From Patescibacteria group bacterium (GTDB lineage: Bacteria; Patescibacteriota; Microgenomatia; UBA12405; JAHJSD01), in the NCBI GenBank assembly GCA_018830585.1, contig JAHJSD010000103.1, positions 1 to 6,992 on the forward strand: a stretch of DNA of 6,992 nucleotides, in the 5' to 3' direction. Each line of letters begins with the position of its first letter. Within the stretch, counting starts at the first letter, position 1. The notes under the pieces are model-generated. The model worked only from the letters and a program-made list of their open reading frames with translations. It had not been told where the DNA came from and did not search any database. Both the position numbers and the translations under genes were made by a program. Positions 5,329-6,992 of the stretch are shown piece by piece.

Positions 5329-6528
5329 CTATGGTTTATAGTACTTCCTTCCTTTTAGCCTTTTAGGAAGTAGATTTTCGTCTTTAGTGGGGTAAGGCTC
5401 ATATCCACGGCCGTATCCCAAATCTTTCATTAATTCGGTTGGCGCGTTTCTAAGGTTAAGGGGAACAGGAAGATTGCCGTATTGGCCAACATCCTTTTGG
5501 GCTGCCCGCAATCCATTGTAAGCGCTTCTGTCTTTCGAGGCTTTAGCCAGATAAACCACGCCGTGGGCAAGGTTGATGGCGCATTCAGGATAACCGATAG
5601 TCTCGCAGGCTCTAAAAACCTCGTTAGCAACCACTAAAGCGGTCGGAAGGGCCATTCCTATATCCTCAGAGGCAAAGATGACCATCCGGCGGGCGATAAA
5701 GAGCGGATCTTCACCGGCATCGACCATTCGGGCCAAATAATATAAAGCGGCATCGGCATTGCTGGCCCTCATTGATTTAATAAAAGCGGAAATGGTGTTG
5801 TAGTGCTCTTCTCCTTTTTTATCAAAACGCAAATATTTAGACTGGAGAGTTTCCTTTAGCGAGACAAGAGAAAGATCCTGATAGAGTTGATAAGTGTTCT
5901 CTATCAGGGTAATTGTCTGGCGGGCATCGCCGGCGGAGAGATTGACCAACCACTCCTTAGCCTCTTTCTTTAAAGAAAGCCTTTTCCCTTTGGGCTGAAT
6001 TGCCTTTAAAACCCTCTTGATTACTTCTCCCATCTCGGCAACGGAAAGGGGATTAAGAACAAAAACCCGGCAACGGGAGAGCAGCGGTCCGATTACCTCA
6101 AAGGAAGGATTTTCGGTAGTTGCTCCGATCAAGGTTAAAGTGCCATTTTCCACATAAGGCAAAAGATAGTCCTGCTGCGCCTTATTAAAGCGGTGGATTT
6201 CGTCTAAAAAAAGAATCACGCTGCCCGATTCCATTTCCCTATCAAATAGATCCAATTTTTCTTTCCTTACTGATTCAACAATCTTTTTCACATCCGACTT
6301 ACCGGCAGAAACCGCGGAAAGAAAGACAAATTTTGCCCCGGTTTCCCCGGCAATTACCCCGGCAAGGGTGGTTTTGCCGCAACCCGGAGGACCCCAGAAG
6401 ATGATTGAAAACAGCTGTTTCGTCTCTATTGCCAAACGGAGCGGCTTGCCCTCTCCCAAAAGATGTTCCTGGCCAATAAATTCAGACAATTTCTTGGGTC
6501 TGATCCGGTCTGCCAGAGGGATCTGCAT
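5329..6528 (-). CDS. rarA: Replication-associated recombination protein A (AAA+ ATPase)
   Basis: RarA (MgsA) is the bacterial relative of eukaryotic WRNIP1/Mgs1. It acts at stalled replication forks, where it interacts with SSB and can open duplex ends. The 399-residue protein has all AAA+ elements: Walker A 'GPPGCGKT' (46-53), Walker B 'ILFLDEIH' (105-112), sensor 1 'GATTENPSF' (135-143, N140), arginine finger R152 in 'LLSRCRVF', and 'AGDARQ' sensor 2 (199-204). It is followed by the MgsA C-terminal domain (HYNTISAFIKSMRASN and LYYLARMVDAGEDP). It ends abruptly at LKGRKYYKP; E. coli RarA is about 447 residues and many homologues continue after KYY. ATG 6528 follows an extended -10 box by six bases. 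Three further copies of its tail lie downstream on the same strand. Confidence 0.95.
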   Translation of the reverse strand: MQIPLADRIRPKKLSEFIGQEHLLGEGKPLRLAIETKQLFSIIFWGPPGCGKTTLAGVIAGETGAKFVFLSAVSAGKSDVKKIVESVRKEKLDLFDREMESGSVILFLDEIHRFNKAQQDYLLPYVENGTLTLIGATTENPSFEVIGPLLSRCRVFVLNPLSVAEMGEVIKRVLKAIQPKGKRLSLKKEAKEWLVNLSAGDARQTITLIENTYQLYQDLSLVSLKETLQSKYLRFDKKGEEHYNTISAFIKSMRASNADAALYYLARMVDAGEDPLFIARRMVIFASEDIGMALPTALVVANEVFRACETIGYPECAINLAHGVVYLAKASKDRSAYNGLRAAQKDVGQYGNLPVPLNLRNAPTELMKDLGYGRGYEPYPTKDENLLPKRLKGRKYYKP

Positions 6529-6534
6529 AAACTA

Positions 6535-6543
6535 ATTATACCA
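6535..6543 (-). promoter_or_regulatory. Extended -10 promoter of rarA
   Basis: The minus strand carries TGG-TATAAT, a perfect -10 with the TGn extension, and only six bases (TAGTTT) before the rarA ATG. Transcription would begin at or next to the ATG, giving a leaderless message. No -35 match is seen at 17 bases, which extended -10 promoters tolerate. Confidence 0.65.
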
Positions 6544-6564
6544 AGAGAAGGCTTTTACATCTGT

Positions 6565-6779
6565 ATTCACCCCCGGGGTGTCTGAAGATTTTCACCCCGG
6601 GGGTGTTGACCCCGCGCCGAGATTCACCCCCGAGGTGTCTGACCTGCCTGCTCACCTCACTGGACGGTCAAAGTCCTTCGCTAAAATATTCACCCCCGAG
6701 GTGTCTGCCCTGCCTGCCCCGTACCGTCTGGTACAGGGCCTGCCGGCAGGCAGGAGATTTTCACCTCGGGGGTGTTGAC
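6565..6779. repeat. Cluster of five TTCACC-TGT palindromic units
   Basis: Five units have 13-bp cores at 6568-6580, 6593-6605, 6625-6637, 6691-6703 and 6762-6774. Units 1, 3 and 4 read CACCCCCGRGGTG-TCTG. Units 2 and 5 read TTTT-CACCYCGGGGGTG-TTGAC. The core of unit 1 is the exact reverse complement of unit 2, and unit 4 of unit 5, so pairs 1+2 and 4+5 can form perfect 13-bp stems. The frames that run through this segment are by-products of the repeats. It fills the non-coding stretch upstream of rarA. Confidence 0.75.
6709..6754. repeat. Split GC-rich palindrome with nested hairpin, between units 4 and 5
   Basis: CCTGCCTGCC (6709-6718) and GGCAGGCAGG (6745-6754) flank 26 bases containing GTACC-GTCT-GGTAC (6721-6734) and CCTGCCGGCAGG (6739-6750). 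It is the second example of the 20-bp palindrome opened at its centre. Confidence 0.75.
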
Positions 6780-6792
6780 TCTGTTTCAATGG

Positions 6793-6899
6793 CGTCGGGA
6801 GAAAAATCCTCTCATCCCCCGTCATTCTGACCCTGAGGCTTTGTCGAATGGGGAAGAACCTGCCTGCCGGCAGGCAGGTCCCCTAATCGTTGGCACTTT
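6793..6899. repeat. Dispersed repeat, copy 2, interrupted by a palindrome
   Basis: This is homologous to 2123-2209 in the same orientation. The match is collinear except for 20 extra bases at 6859-6878. Confidence 0.8.
6859..6878. repeat. 20-bp perfect palindrome inserted in a repeat
   Basis: CCTGCCTGCCGGCAGGCAGG is self-complementary over its full length. It lies between GAAGAA and TCCCCTAATCGTTG, which are directly joined at 2188/2189 in copy 1. The junction is clean, with no duplication of target bases. Confidence 0.8.
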
Positions 6900-6915
6900 C
6901 TTTACACGAGGGCCG

Positions 6916-6991
6916 CGCCCGCCAGACGCTGCCTGCTCGCCATCGCTATGCTCAGGCGTTAGCGGGCGAGAGCCGTCAGGCGATGCGGGCG
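6916..6991. repeat. Large nested inverted repeat at the window edge
   Basis: Four arm pairs nest in order: 6916-6922 with 6985-6991 (CGCCCGC/GCGGGCG), 6931-6935 with 6977-6981 (GCCTG/CAGGC), 6936-6941 with 6965-6970 (CTCGCC/GGCGAG), and 6944-6948 with 6960-6964 (CGCTA/TAGCG). It forms a long imperfect hairpin and may continue past the edge. It is GC-rich compared with the genes, and no coding frame is supported. Confidence 0.65.
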
Positions 6992-6992
6992 G

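Noticed and set aside
5430..5630. 66-codon minus-strand frame inside rarA
   Set aside because: It is in another frame of the highly conserved rarA gene.
6565..6779. CRISPR array or coding frames (6578-6778, 6603-6830)
   Set aside because: The units are palindromic with irregular spacing (about 12 to 58 bases between cores) and some spacers are themselves repeats. The frames are repeat translations.

Overview
The window most resembles a genome of the Candidate Phyla Radiation (Patescibacteria), perhaps Microgenomates-like. This rests on an AT-rich coding background, short or missing 5' leaders, a compact RarA, and intergenic regions full of small GC-rich palindromes (CCTGCCTGCCGGCAGGCAGG, TTCACC-CCGAGG-TGT units, GTCATTCTGACCCTGAG units) that I associate with those genomes. 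The assignment is inference from recall, not from any search.

Layout. The left edge holds the last 36 codons of an ABC transporter ATPase (+), convergent with a PurN-type formyltransferase (-) that carries an in-frame TAA at codon 26. Positions 950-1300 hold two abutting inverted-repeat elements without genes. Next is a compact toxin-antitoxin pair (+): an AbrB-fold antitoxin overlapping a PIN-domain toxin, with a 20-bp perfect palindrome over the antitoxin promoter. Positions 2082-2497 hold more palindromic repeats and a possible transposase remnant. The right half is a single minus-strand array read as rarA, a putative HExxH metallopeptidase, a TcmP-type methyltransferase-fold protein, and its radical-SAM-like partner with a CX3CX3C motif. 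The right edge (6545-6992) is again nested palindromic repeats.

Main observation. The C-terminal coding end of rarA (LLPxxLKG[RK]KYY) occurs four times on the minus strand: once in rarA itself and three times as headless fragments. One fragment lies directly before the metallopeptidase gene, one between the metallopeptidase and TcmP, and one after the radical SAM gene. Each cargo unit is therefore bounded by rarA tails. This is the pattern expected if elements repeatedly entered the 3' end of rarA, each bringing a replacement tail that restored the gene and pushed the older tail and cargo downstream. It is analogous to SCC cassettes stacking at rlmH. No recombinase is visible here, so any mobilising enzyme would act in trans or lie outside the window.

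How the genes may work together. rarA has an extended -10 promoter that leaves almost no leader. The three cargo genes lie downstream on the same strand with gaps of 135, 55 and 27 nt and no clear terminator, so they could be read from the rarA promoter. TcmP and the three-Cys radical SAM protein are a recurrent but functionally unassigned pair. The toxin-antitoxin module is divergent from this array and self-contained.
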